Origin: Salinimicrobium sp050750585
Lineage (GTDB): Bacteria; Bacteroidota; Bacteroidia; Flavobacteriales; Flavobacteriaceae
Assembly (NCBI RefSeq): GCF_050750585.1
Contig: NZ_JBOJLM010000003.1
Location: 124,001-188,000 of the forward strand
Length of the DNA: 64,000 bases
Direction of reading: 5' to 3'
Shown here one piece after another: positions 1 to 8,823 of this stretch. The first letter of the stretch is position 1, and each line of letters opens with the position of its first letter. The notes under the pieces are model-generated. The model saw nothing but the letters and a program-made list of their open reading frames with translations, was not told the DNA's origin and made no database searches. A program made the translations under genes and the position numbers.

Positions 1-303
1 TCCATGCTCGCCTGTAATGGCATAAGTCTGAAATTCTGAATTACGTGCATCCCAGGTTCGGGCGTTTCCTGAAGCCAACTCTCCTATACCCCAGGACACA
101 TTACTTACAAAAGCAAACCAGGGACGGGAGTACAAATGGTTTGACGCAGCTATTACTTCAGCATCGGTTTGGTAAAAATCATCAACATTATATGCATCTT
201 CCGGCGTCCTGTCAAGAAAATCGTCAGAACAGGAGGTGAGGACAAGTACGGCAGTGAGTCCTGCCAGCACAAAAACTTTTTTAGTTTTGAATAATTTCTT
301 CAT
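1..303 (-). CDS. SusD-like outer-membrane lipoprotein, N-terminal part only
   Basis: This gene runs off the left edge; only about 101 N-terminal residues are present. They begin with a short lipoprotein signal ending in LVLTSC, followed by SDDFLDRTPEDAY and NHLYSRPWF, the usual start of RagB/SusD proteins. SusD proteins sit on the cell surface and deliver glycans to the SusC channel. The acidic SDDF right after the lipid-bearing cysteine fits the lipoprotein export signal described in Flavobacterium johnsoniae. The SusC gene ends only about 10 bp upstream, so the two are co-transcribed. A second ATG immediately upstream (304-306) could be the start instead. Substrate is inferred only from the mannan genes nearby. 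The C-terminal fold cannot be seen. Confidence 0.9.
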   Translation of the reverse strand, partial: MKKLFKTKKVFVLAGLTAVLVLTSCSDDFLDRTPEDAYNVDDFYQTDAEVIAASNHLYSRPWFAFVSNVSWGIGELASGNARTWDARNSEFQTYAITGEHG

Positions 304-313
304 CATATCAATA

Positions 314-3300
314 TTATAATTCAACATTTAATCCAAGAGTAAATGTCCTTGGGGATGGATAACGACCGTTATCCACTCCCATTAAGAGCGTGTTCTGGTT
401 ATATGTCCCAACTTCAGGATCATACCCATAATAATCGGTAAAGGTGTAAAGGTTCTGTATACTTCCGTAGACTTTAAGATTGCCTATGCCCAATGCTTCG
501 GCTGTCTCGCGTCCAAGGGTATAACCTAATGTAATATTTTGAATCCTTAGGTAGGAGCCGTCTTCAATGTATCTATCTGACATAATGATATTCGGGTTTG
601 CTTCACTACCTCTTACCAGGCGCGGTTGTTGTCCATCGGGATTTGAAACGGACCAAAAATCAAGAACTATAGGATCCTGATTCACGTAATAGCTGCTCCC
701 TGCAGTAAGCGTACGCTTCACTCCACTAAAAATGTCATTCCCGTATGCCCCCTGAAGAAACACTCCTAAATCAAAGTTCTTGTAGGTGAAGTTGTTTTGG
801 AAACCAAATGTGAAATCGGGATGCGGATTACCTATTACAGTTCTGTCATCACTATTAATTACCCCATCGCCGTTAATGTCTTCATATTTTATATCACCCA
901 ACCAGGTAGTACCAAAAAGTTCATTTCCAACCGGTCTTCCAAATTGTATTGGCGCATCTTCAAGATCTTCAAGAGTTCTAAACATTCCTTCTACCTTATA
1001 TCCATAGAACATCCCTACAGGTTCTCCAACCTGCGTAAGGGTAACGTTCATATTAGAATCACTTATATAAAGTGCCTGATTAATGGTAAGGTCCCCCAGT
1101 AGTTCGGTAACCTCATTAGTGTAATGTGAAAAGGTAAGGGTACCGCTATAGTTAAAATCATTATCTCCCAGTGTCTTGTACGATAAGGCAAGGTCCACCC
1201 CTTTGTTTACCATCTCTCCAAGATTGATCCAGGGAGCAGCAATAGCACCAGGGGATTGTCCTCCTGTTACAAAGTCGGTAACTGCATATTGGAACAAGAA
1301 GTCCTTTGATGTTTTATGCCAAAGTTCCACAGTGGTGCTAAGCCGGTTATCAAAAGCTGCAAAATCAAGTCCGAAGTTCGCCATCGCCGAAGATTCCCAT
1401 GTAAGGTCCTCGTTCTTGAAATTGGCATATTCGAACCCGGTACCAAGCCCGGTATTCATAGGATTTAGAACTACACCATAGGCAAAGTTTGGTATGTTTT
1501 GGTTTCCTACCTCCCCGTAACCGCCATAAATCTTTATATCTGCCAAACCATCGAAATCTTCCATAAATGTTTCTCTTGAAACTAACCAGGAAGCAGATGC
1601 AGATGGAAAATAACCCCACTTATTTCCTTTTGCAAACTTGGAGGATCCATCTGCTCTAAGAGAAAGAGTAAGGTTGTATTTATTATCAAAGGTGTAGATG
1701 GCACGACCAAAATAAGACTCTAAAGCTGAGCTTCCAATGTACTGGTCTACAAGATCGTTAGCATTTCCCTGCCCGAGAACCGGTAGTTTATTACTAACAA
1801 ATTGCCCATCAACAGAAGTAACTCCTTCCCAACTGGACTCCTGTACTTCCTGTCCTACAAGAAAGGTAACGTCATGCTTATCTGCAAAACTATTATTATA
1901 AGTTAGCAGGTTCTTTAAGATCCAAAAGGTGCTGTTCTCCCGGGTAACCTGAAGGCGGTTTTGTCCGCTTTCAATATTCCCATAGGTGTAGGTAGGCTGA
2001 AATAAGTCTCTTAAGTTGTTTCCAACATCACCACCTACTTCTGTTCTAAAAGTAAAATTGGCAGGCAAATCAAGTTCTACAAACAAATTCCCGAAGACCC
2101 TGTTCCTTTCAACTGTGTTCTCAATGCTTAATGCTTCAGCAATTGGGTTACGGGTACCGTAAGCAATCTCATCGGGAGTTACAGGTCCGGCAAAAGATCC
2201 ATCAGGATTATAAACTGCAGTTGCTGGATTGTTAAGCAGAGAAAGCGAAATAATTCCGTTGCTTTGGTTGTTCAGCGTGATCTTATCATTTGTTCTACTC
2301 GCAGAAATATTTATTCCCGTAGAAATCCAATCCTTTATATCTGCGTTTACGTTTGCCCTCACAGTCATACGATCAAAACCAGATCCGATAACGGTACCTT
2401 CCTGGTCTGTATAGGAGGTGGAAAGGAAATAATTCACTCCTTCTTTTGCTCCTGAAAAGGCCAATTGATGGTTTTGCAGAATAGCATCATCAAATACCTC
2501 AGCTTGCCAGTCTGTTCCAGGTCCCAGAAGGCTTGGGTTCAGGAATTCGATTTGCGGATCAAGATTATATATTTCCCCAATGTTATTTTGGTGAGTAGCA
2601 TATTCTTGCAGATTCATCACCTCCATTTTATTAGTAGGACGCTGTAAAGCAACATAACTGTTATAAACAAGTTTGCTTTGGCCTAATTTTCCCTTTTTAG
2701 TAGTAATTAAAACTACCCCGTTAGAACCTCTGGAACCGTAGATAGCAGTAGCTGAGGCATCTTTAAGAATGTTAATAGATTCGATATCATTTGGATTTAA
2801 TGCGGCGAGGGGGCTAAGTCCTTCAGCGCCTGCTTCTCCCGATGTTGGCACTCCATCAATGATATAAAGAGGTTCACTGGACCCTGTAATTGAGTTTACT
2901 CCGCGTATTCTCACGGAAACAGCAGCTCCCGGTTGACCTGAGTTTTTGGAAATAGCAACTCCGGCAGCACGACCCTGCATAAGCTGGTCGACACTTACCT
3001 GTGGTATGTTCTCCAGTTCTTCAGAACTTATCCTGGCAACAGACCCTGTTATGTTCTCCTCCAGTTGCGCTCCATATCCAATCACCACTACTTCTTCAAG
3101 TGCTTCGGCATCGTCATTTAGAGTTATACTTAAAATCTGTCCCGGGGTTACCCGTACTTCCTGAGTGACGAAACCTACATAACTGAAGACAAGGTTTGTT
3201 GGTCCTTCAACAGTAAGTTCAAAATTTCCGTCAAAGTCTGTTGTGGTACCGTTTGTTGTTCCTTTCTCAATAACATTCACCCCCAAAAGAGGTATGCCAT

Positions 3301-3433
3301 TACTGTCGGTTACAGTACCGTTCACACTGTCTTGGGCCTGTGCCACAGTTGTGGCGGAACAAAACATCAGCATGAGCAAAATCTTGCCATAAAGATAGAA
3401 AACGTTTTCGCTCTTGTTTGGATTTTTGTACAT
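314..3433 (-). CDS. SusC-like TonB-dependent outer-membrane receptor (first copy)
   Basis: A 1039-residue TonB-dependent transporter of the SusC/RagA class. In order: signal peptide ending near AQAQ (about residue 34), a carboxypeptidase-like beta-sandwich with GVNVIEKGTTNG and TDFDGNFEL (about 38-110), the EEVVVIGYG segment before the plug, a plug domain with VRIRGVNSI and LYIIDGVP (about 120-245), then the long beta-barrel ending in an aromatic-rich strand (FTLGLNVEL). It imports oligosaccharides into the periplasm with the SusD partner encoded just downstream. The signal peptide has an unusually long N-region (MYKNPNKSENVFYLYG), so a later start is possible. Context suggests a glucomannan or beta-glucan ligand, since a GH5_2-like glucanase and an AraC regulator lie directly upstream; this is inference. 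Confidence 0.95.
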   Translation of the reverse strand: MYKNPNKSENVFYLYGKILLMLMFCSATTVAQAQDSVNGTVTDSNGIPLLGVNVIEKGTTNGTTTDFDGNFELTVEGPTNLVFSYVGFVTQEVRVTPGQILSITLNDDAEALEEVVVIGYGAQLEENITGSVARISSEELENIPQVSVDQLMQGRAAGVAISKNSGQPGAAVSVRIRGVNSITGSSEPLYIIDGVPTSGEAGAEGLSPLAALNPNDIESINILKDASATAIYGSRGSNGVVLITTKKGKLGQSKLVYNSYVALQRPTNKMEVMNLQEYATHQNNIGEIYNLDPQIEFLNPSLLGPGTDWQAEVFDDAILQNHQLAFSGAKEGVNYFLSTSYTDQEGTVIGSGFDRMTVRANVNADIKDWISTGINISASRTNDKITLNNQSNGIISLSLLNNPATAVYNPDGSFAGPVTPDEIAYGTRNPIAEALSIENTVERNRVFGNLFVELDLPANFTFRTEVGGDVGNNLRDLFQPTYTYGNIESGQNRLQVTRENSTFWILKNLLTYNNSFADKHDVTFLVGQEVQESSWEGVTSVDGQFVSNKLPVLGQGNANDLVDQYIGSSALESYFGRAIYTFDNKYNLTLSLRADGSSKFAKGNKWGYFPSASASWLVSRETFMEDFDGLADIKIYGGYGEVGNQNIPNFAYGVVLNPMNTGLGTGFEYANFKNEDLTWESSAMANFGLDFAAFDNRLSTTVELWHKTSKDFLFQYAVTDFVTGGQSPGAIAAPWINLGEMVNKGVDLALSYKTLGDNDFNYSGTLTFSHYTNEVTELLGDLTINQALYISDSNMNVTLTQVGEPVGMFYGYKVEGMFRTLEDLEDAPIQFGRPVGNELFGTTWLGDIKYEDINGDGVINSDDRTVIGNPHPDFTFGFQNNFTYKNFDLGVFLQGAYGNDIFSGVKRTLTAGSSYYVNQDPIVLDFWSVSNPDGQQPRLVRGSEANPNIIMSDRYIEDGSYLRIQNITLGYTLGRETAEALGIGNLKVYGSIQNLYTFTDYYGYDPEVGTYNQNTLLMGVDNGRYPSPRTFTLGLNVEL

Positions 3434-3720
3434 AAGAATTTGTGTTGTTAATATATTTAGTTAACTGGCTAAAGGTTGCGGAAAGCCTCTAACATAATAT
3501 GAGCGAAATCATTAGAGTCAGAGAGATTTCCTTAGATCAAATTTAAAGCACATGTTAAGCTGTTGTTAATATTATTTTATCAATTAATGATGATATTTTT
3601 TCCTTATTTCTGAAAAGATTTACTTTATAACGAGAATATGTTGCAGGAGGAGGCGTTCTCCTGCACAGGGCTGCAGGAGTAGGAGAAAAAAAGATTAAGA
3701 AAATGCTATTTTTGAAAGGT
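3434..3720. other. intergenic leader of the first SusC gene
   Basis: These 287 bp separate the GH5 stop from the SusC start, both minus strand. There is an 8-bp perfect inverted repeat, TGCAGGAG (3642-3649) against CTCCTGCA (3658-3665), followed by another copy of the same arm at about 3671. Next to the GH5 stop, read on the minus strand, is TCAAAAATAGCATTTTC, a degraded version of the hairpin core found elsewhere in the window. I found no convincing promoter for SusC here. The region may hold the end of the GH5 transcript and the SusC control region. Confidence 0.4.
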
Positions 3721-4713
3721 TTAGTTGGAGGTGCTTAAATATGATCGCACCAGTTTTCCTGAAGTTGAAATATTTTCTTCCCGGTTTATTTCTGAAGGGG
3801 TGGTGCCGGGAAGTAAAGCTGCGGAAGATTCATCCTTGTCGGCCACAGACCAGTTGGCCCAGGAAAGGTTGTGTCGTTTCATAAATTCCATCCACTCTCC
3901 GGTTTCCTGGCCGTAAACAGGGCCGTCTCCATTGGCATCTGTGGTACCAAATTCGGTAACAAAAATTGCCAGCCCCTTATTCATTGCTGTTTCGGCTATT
4001 TCTCGCAGCTCCTGCCGGTGGGTGCCGGCGTAAAAATGCAAGGTGTAAGCAAGATTTTCTCCTTCTAAGGGATCCTTTGCAGCAAGATCAACTCTTTGAG
4101 ACCAGGTTGGGGTGCCTAGGACTATAATATTGTCAGGATCATGTTCGCGGATTGCGGCTACGACTTCTTCATGATAAGGTTTTAAGACCTGTGACCATGA
4201 AACATCGAGAGGTTCATTATACACCTCATAAATAAGGTTGGGGTAGTCGCCATACTCCCGTGCAATTTCAGAAAAGAATTTTTTTGCCTGCGGCAGATGA
4301 TCTTCTGCGTGATGGTCGTGCCAGTCTACAATTACATAAATCCCCAGATCTATGGCGGCTTCAATTACTTTTTCGACCTTCATTTTTTCTCTTTCAGGAT
4401 TTTCAAGGTAGCCGTCATGTTCTACAGCCATGGCGGCACGAATAAGTTGAATGTCCCATCCTGTTACCAGATTTTTTACCGATTCCTGGTTATAATATTG
4501 TGGTAGCCATTGACTCCAGAATAAAGACATGCCTTTTAGTTGAACAGGTTCGCCTGAAGCATTCTTTATTTTTCCATCTTCAATACTTAACTGTCCATGA
4601 GTGGCTACCGGGGATAAGTTTTCTTCAGGTGCATTGGGAGCTTCTTTTTTTGAAGAGCATGTGGTGAGAGTTATTGAGATTAAAAGTAGAAGAAGTGAGT
4701 TTGGGAGTTTCAT
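3721..4713 (-). CDS. GH5 endo-beta-glucanase/glucomannanase lipoprotein (GH5_2-like)
   Basis: A 330-residue lipoprotein: signal with lipobox LTTC (Cys19), a short linker, then one GH5 catalytic domain (about 40-325). The segment LKGMSLFWSQW at the start of the barrel is characteristic of GH5 subfamily 2 (bacterial cellulases). The acid/base is Glu167 in IYEVYNEP and the nucleophile Glu254 in FVTEFGTT; both are present. The family cleaves internal beta-1,4 bonds in cellulose, mixed-linkage glucan or glucomannan. The residues after the lipobox (SSKKE) are not acidic, so a periplasmic location is more likely than the surface. The gene lies 17 bp after the AraC regulator and is probably co-transcribed with it. 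Family certain; exact substrate unproven. Confidence 0.9.
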   Translation of the reverse strand: MKLPNSLLLLLISITLTTCSSKKEAPNAPEENLSPVATHGQLSIEDGKIKNASGEPVQLKGMSLFWSQWLPQYYNQESVKNLVTGWDIQLIRAAMAVEHDGYLENPEREKMKVEKVIEAAIDLGIYVIVDWHDHHAEDHLPQAKKFFSEIAREYGDYPNLIYEVYNEPLDVSWSQVLKPYHEEVVAAIREHDPDNIIVLGTPTWSQRVDLAAKDPLEGENLAYTLHFYAGTHRQELREIAETAMNKGLAIFVTEFGTTDANGDGPVYGQETGEWMEFMKRHNLSWANWSVADKDESSAALLPGTTPSEINREENISTSGKLVRSYLSTSN

Positions 4714-4730
4714 TAGTGATCTGGATTTGA

Positions 4731-5603
4731 TTAGAGTACTCTTTTTATTCCGCTAAATTCTTCACGGTATTGTGAAGGCGTGCAGTTTTTACTCTTTTTG
4801 AATACCCTGTTAAAGTTGGCGATGTTGTTGAAGCCGCATTTAAAAGCAATTTCGGCAATACTCAGGTCTTTTTCGATCAACCATCGGGAAGCAAAACCAA
4901 TGCGGGTGTCATTTACGTATTCGATTAGGGTCTTTCCTGTCCTTTTCTTTATAAACCGGTTAAAGGATACGGGGCTCATATTAACCAGTTCTGAGATTTC
5001 ATTTAAAGAAATTTTGTTCTGATAATTTTCCTGAACGTATTCATAAATAATTTTGATTTTGTCACTGTTCTCGAAGTTTTTATTGTTGGAAGTGTAGGAG
5101 GAAAGCAAGCGCTGATTTCTGGAAGTTGCAAGATCCTGAAGGATGGATATTAGCTCCAGAAAATAATCTATACTATCAATTTTTGAGAGCCTAAGGATCT
5201 TTGGGGTCACCTCTTTTGCGATTTTTTCTGAAAAAAGGATTCCATGAGCCGAACGTTCAAACATGTCCTTTATAGGTTTCATGATCCTTCGGCCCAGAAG
5301 TTTCTCGTCAAAAAGGTCGTTGTGGAACTGTATTGTAATCTCGTGGATGTTCTTGTTTTTGCAGTTGTGAAGTTCCCAGCCATGCTGCAGGTTAGGTCCC
5401 ACAAGTACCAGTTCTGTATTTTCAATGTCTTCCATACTGTCGCCCAGTATTCTTCGAACTCCCTTGCCGTTTAAAATAAAGTTCAGCTCATATTCTGGAT
5501 GAAAATGTATGGGAAAGTCAAAATCATCTTTAATTCGGTCAAATACAAGAAAACTATCTTCAGGGGACAGGGGGGTGATTTCACGATGGACTTCAGCAGT
5601 CAT
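4731..5603 (-). CDS. AraC family transcriptional regulator with N-terminal cupin
   Basis: A 290-residue regulator. Residues about 30-100 form a cupin-like sensor (IHFHPEYELNFILNGKG, then LVLVGPNLQHGWE). Residues about 190-285 are a double helix-turn-helix of the AraC type, with SLNEISELVNMS and SIAEIAFKCGF as the two recognition units and the closing PSQYREEF. Such proteins bind promoter DNA and respond to a small ligand, often a sugar. The gene is divergent from the GH26-led mannan operon, with 188 bp between the two starts, and is followed by GH5 in the same direction. It is therefore the obvious candidate regulator of one or both sides. The inducer is unknown; mannobiose or mannosyl-glucose would be logical guesses. 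Confidence 0.93.
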   Translation of the reverse strand: MTAEVHREITPLSPEDSFLVFDRIKDDFDFPIHFHPEYELNFILNGKGVRRILGDSMEDIENTELVLVGPNLQHGWELHNCKNKNIHEITIQFHNDLFDEKLLGRRIMKPIKDMFERSAHGILFSEKIAKEVTPKILRLSKIDSIDYFLELISILQDLATSRNQRLLSSYTSNNKNFENSDKIKIIYEYVQENYQNKISLNEISELVNMSPVSFNRFIKKRTGKTLIEYVNDTRIGFASRWLIEKDLSIAEIAFKCGFNNIANFNRVFKKSKNCTPSQYREEFSGIKRVL

Positions 5604-5682
5604 TTTCTTTAATGTTTACGTTCTGGAAAAAATTTCATTATTAAATGACAAAATCATATTAATTAAATCGCCTTTGGCAGAG

Positions 5683-5690
5683 TAAATTTG
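5683..5690 (+). promoter_or_regulatory. possible -7 box for the mannan operon
   Basis: TAAATTTG matches the Bacteroidota -7 consensus TAnnTTTG. No TTG is found at the expected distance upstream. It would give a 5' leader of roughly 95 bases before the GH26 start at 5792. A regulated promoter with a weak -33 element is plausible next to an AraC gene. Confidence 0.3.
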
Positions 5691-5721
5691 AATGTCATAA
5701 TTTACGGGGCTCAGAATTTCG

Positions 5722-5733
5722 AATTTGCAAATT
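5722..5733. promoter_or_regulatory. 12-bp palindrome, possible operator
   Basis: AATTTGCAAATT is a perfect 12-bp palindrome in the 188-bp region between the divergent AraC and GH26 genes, just downstream of the candidate -7 box. It may be a binding site for a regulator, but AT-rich palindromes of this length also arise by chance. Confidence 0.25.
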
Positions 5734-5791
5734 TTAGAAGTTAAAGATAAGCTAAGATTTTTTTATATAAAACATTTTGTCAAATAGAAGC

Positions 5792-6937
5792 ATGAAAAAT
5801 ACATCTGGCATAAAGAATATTGTTAAGTGTCTAATACTTTTTTTTATTTTAATTCAGTTTGCGGGCTGTAAGTCTACATCTGGGATTAACTTTGAAACTA
5901 TTAAAGTAGCAGATGCCGAAGCAACCAATGCTACCAAACTGTTGTACCATAATATTCAGGAAATTGCACAAAAAGGTATTGCATTCGGTCATCAGGATGC
6001 TACAGCCTATGGGATTGGCTGGAAGCACGAGGAAGATCCAGAACTTTTGCGAAGCGATATTAAAGAAGTGGCAGGAGCATTTCCTGCAGTTCATGGCTAT
6101 GATATAGGCCACATAGAACTTGACAGGCCTCATAATCTTGATACCGTTTCTTTTGCTTTAATGAGAGATCATATTCAAAAGCTGTACGAAAAAGGGGCAA
6201 TTATTACCATGAGTTGGCATCTGGATAATCCTGTTACCAATGGCAGTTCCTGGGATAAAACTCCTGCAGTTCCCGCTATTCTTAAAGGAGGAGAACAGCG
6301 TGAAAAATATGTTCTTTGGGTGAAAAGGCTTTCAGATTTTTTCAACTCACTAAAAGATGAAAAAGGTAATGTGATCCCGGTAGTATTCCGCCCGTATCAT
6401 GAAATGAATGGCTCATGGTTCTGGTGGGGTGGAGACAATGTTACTCCCGAAGATTACAAACAACTTTGGCGTGAAACCCAGCAGCTGTTAAAGGAGAACA
6501 ACGTGCACAGTCTGTTATATGCCTATTCCCCCAACACCATTAGTAGTGAAGAGGACTTTGATAGATATTATCCCGGAGATGAATTTGTGGATATTCTCGG
6601 GGTAGACATATACAACCACAGCGGAAATGAAGCTTTTACCATAGACGTAAAAAGAAATTTAGAAATAGTGCGCAAAAAGGCGGCATTGGCCGATAAACCT
6701 TTTGCACTTACCGAAACCGGAAACAACAACTTTGGCGAAGATCCTTACTGGTGGACGAAAACCTTATACCCGGGAATGAAAGATTCTGGTGCTGCGTGGG
6801 TGCTGGTTTGGAGAAATGCACAGCCATCGCATTATTTCGCCACTTACCCTGGTGAAATTTCTGAAGAAGATTTTAAAGCGTTTGCGGAACTGGAAGAGAT
6901 CCTGTTCCTGGACGAGGTGGAAGAGATAACTGACTAA
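5792..6937 (+). CDS. GH26 beta-mannanase lipoprotein (first copy, probably periplasmic)
   Basis: A 381-residue GH26 enzyme. I chose the ATG at 5792 over an in-frame TTG at 5777 because it gives a clean lipoprotein signal with lipobox FAGC (Cys26). The catalytic domain fills the rest: acid/base Glu204 in FRPYHEMNGSWFWWG and nucleophile Glu308 in ALTETGNN, both intact, with AYSPNT and the GVDIYN strand between. GH26 enzymes hydrolyse beta-1,4-mannan to mannobiose or short oligosaccharides. Residues after the cysteine (KSTSG) lack the acidic export signal, which suggests the periplasmic face. It is the first gene of the mannan operon, with the symporter 14 bp downstream, matching the ManA-symporter order described in Bacteroides fragilis. 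Confidence 0.95.
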   Translation: MKNTSGIKNIVKCLILFFILIQFAGCKSTSGINFETIKVADAEATNATKLLYHNIQEIAQKGIAFGHQDATAYGIGWKHEEDPELLRSDIKEVAGAFPAVHGYDIGHIELDRPHNLDTVSFALMRDHIQKLYEKGAIITMSWHLDNPVTNGSSWDKTPAVPAILKGGEQREKYVLWVKRLSDFFNSLKDEKGNVIPVVFRPYHEMNGSWFWWGGDNVTPEDYKQLWRETQQLLKENNVHSLLYAYSPNTISSEEDFDRYYPGDEFVDILGVDIYNHSGNEAFTIDVKRNLEIVRKKAALADKPFALTETGNNNFGEDPYWWTKTLYPGMKDSGAAWVLVWRNAQPSHYFATYPGEISEEDFKAFAELEEILFLDEVEEITD

Positions 6938-6951
6938 AGAGATAGCCCCCT

Positions 6952-8787
6952 ATGCTACAAGGATTAGATATTGCAATAATTTTAGCTTATTTGGTTGGAA
7001 CCATTCTAATTGGACTAGCCTTAAGGAAGAAAGCTCAAAGAAGTAAGGATGATTACCTTTTAGGAGGAAAAGACCTCCCATGGTATATGCTGGGCCTCTC
7101 CAATGCATCCGGGATGTTTGATATCTCCGGAACCATGTGGCTGGTCACCCTTACCTTTGTTTACGGATTAAAAAGTATCTGGATTCCATGGCTCTGGCCA
7201 GTATTTAATCAGGTGTTTTTGATGGTGTTCCTGGCAACCTGGCTTCGGCGTTCACAAGTCACTACAGGTGCAGAGTGGATACATTTTCGCTTCGGTAAAG
7301 GCCAGGGTGGAAACCGCTCTCACAGCATCATTGTCATTTTTGCCATTTTGAGCTGCCTTGGCTTCCTGGCTTATGGATTTATAGGGCTTGGAAAATTTGT
7401 TGAGATCTTTATTCCCTGGGAAATAGTTTCAGCCTATGTGCCTTTTGATGTTCCTGCTGAATATATCCCACACTTTTACGGTGTGATCTTCACCATGTTT
7501 GCTGTTTTTTATTCTGTGCTTGGAGGGATGTCGGGAATCGTGTGGACAGATCTGCTTCAGTATTCTATCATGACGGTTTCTTCTGTTGCTATTGCGGTGA
7601 TCGCGTGGCAGGCTATGGGAGAAAGCACAATGAATGTCCCCGAAGGCTGGATGAATCCGCTCTTTGGATGGGAACTCGACATCGACTGGACCGGAATTAT
7701 TGATGAGGTCAATGCCAAAATAGCATCAGATCAATATTCTCTTTTTGGGCTGTTCTTTATGCTCATGGTCTTTAAAGGGATCCTGTCCAGTATAGCAGGA
7801 CCTGCGCCTAATTATGATATGCAGAAAATCCTTTCTACCAAAAGTCCGCTTGAAGCTGCTAAAATGAGTGCATTCTCTATTGCGGCACTTATTCCTACAA
7901 GGTATTTAATGGTGGGTGGCTTTTCTGTTCTGGCCATTCTTTTCTACGACGATCTGAGGCTGGAAACCGCCGGAATTCTGGACTTCGAGAAGATCCTGCC
8001 TGCAGCGATTGGACAATTCGTCCCGGTGGGATTATTAGGGCTACTCCTCGCCGGACTACTGGCGGCTTTTATGTCCACCTTTGCGGGAACTTTAAATGCT
8101 GCGCAAGCCTACCTGGTGAATGACATTTACTTAAAATATAAGCCCGATGCTTCTCATAAAGAAGTGAAGAAAATGAACTACGCAAGCGGAATGGTCGTAG
8201 TGCTTATCAGCATCATTCTTGGTTTCTTTGTACTGGACGTGAATTCTATTCTACAGTGGATCGTTTCAGCGCTTTACGGAAGCTATGTAATTTCCAATAC
8301 ACTTAAATGGTACTGGTGGCGTTTCAATGGAGAAGGCTACTTCTGGGGAATGGTTTCAGGAATTATCCCGGCAATGATATTTCCGCTGATAACAGATACC
8401 TTGGATCTTTATTACTTCCCAATCATTCTGTTGATTTCCATCGCCGGAAGTATTATTGGAACCTTTACCGCTCCTCCAACAGATGAAAGAATTCTTAAAG
8501 ATTTTTACATCAAAACCCGCCCATGGGGCTTCTGGAAACCCATTCTTGACAAAGTGAAGGAAGAGAATCCTGAAATAACCCGGAACAAAAACTTTTCAAG
8601 AGACATGTTCAATGTTGTAATAGGTGTTATTGCCCAAACCGTATTGGTTCTAATTCCCCTATACCTCATTTTACATGAAAATATTTCAATGGTAATTTCC
8701 ATTGTTGTGCTGCTCATTTGTGTGTTCATTTTGAAGAAAAACTGGTGGGACCACATTAAAAAAGAAGCAGGCGTCAATATAAAATAA
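6952..8787 (+). CDS. sodium:solute symporter (SSS family), predicted mannobiose importer
   Basis: A 611-residue inner-membrane protein with many hydrophobic helices, starting with the first SSS helix and the YLLGGKDLPWYMLGLSNASG segment typical of the sodium:solute symporter family. Other hallmarks are SIAGPAPNYDMQKILSTKSP in the middle and the glycine-rich GLLGLLLAGLLAAFMSTF helix with Ala/Ser positions near the expected sodium site. The last part holds two more helices ending in a basic tail. Its place between a GH26 and the GH130/epimerase pair matches the mannan cluster of B. fragilis, where a cation symporter is proposed to carry mannobiose into the cytoplasm. The substrate is therefore inferred from context and not read from the protein. 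Confidence 0.92.
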   Translation: MLQGLDIAIILAYLVGTILIGLALRKKAQRSKDDYLLGGKDLPWYMLGLSNASGMFDISGTMWLVTLTFVYGLKSIWIPWLWPVFNQVFLMVFLATWLRRSQVTTGAEWIHFRFGKGQGGNRSHSIIVIFAILSCLGFLAYGFIGLGKFVEIFIPWEIVSAYVPFDVPAEYIPHFYGVIFTMFAVFYSVLGGMSGIVWTDLLQYSIMTVSSVAIAVIAWQAMGESTMNVPEGWMNPLFGWELDIDWTGIIDEVNAKIASDQYSLFGLFFMLMVFKGILSSIAGPAPNYDMQKILSTKSPLEAAKMSAFSIAALIPTRYLMVGGFSVLAILFYDDLRLETAGILDFEKILPAAIGQFVPVGLLGLLLAGLLAAFMSTFAGTLNAAQAYLVNDIYLKYKPDASHKEVKKMNYASGMVVVLISIILGFFVLDVNSILQWIVSALYGSYVISNTLKWYWWRFNGEGYFWGMVSGIIPAMIFPLITDTLDLYYFPIILLISIAGSIIGTFTAPPTDERILKDFYIKTRPWGFWKPILDKVKEENPEITRNKNFSRDMFNVVIGVIAQTVLVLIPLYLILHENISMVISIVVLLICVFILKKNWWDHIKKEAGVNIK

Positions 8788-8823
8788 CCCTACGAACAAG
8801 TCTTTAATAAAACAAGAGAACTA

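Noticed and set aside
3642..3665. Inverted repeat TGCAGGAG/CTCCTGCA as a terminator
   Set aside because: There is no T run on either strand next to it, so I only mention it as a dyad in the SusC leader.
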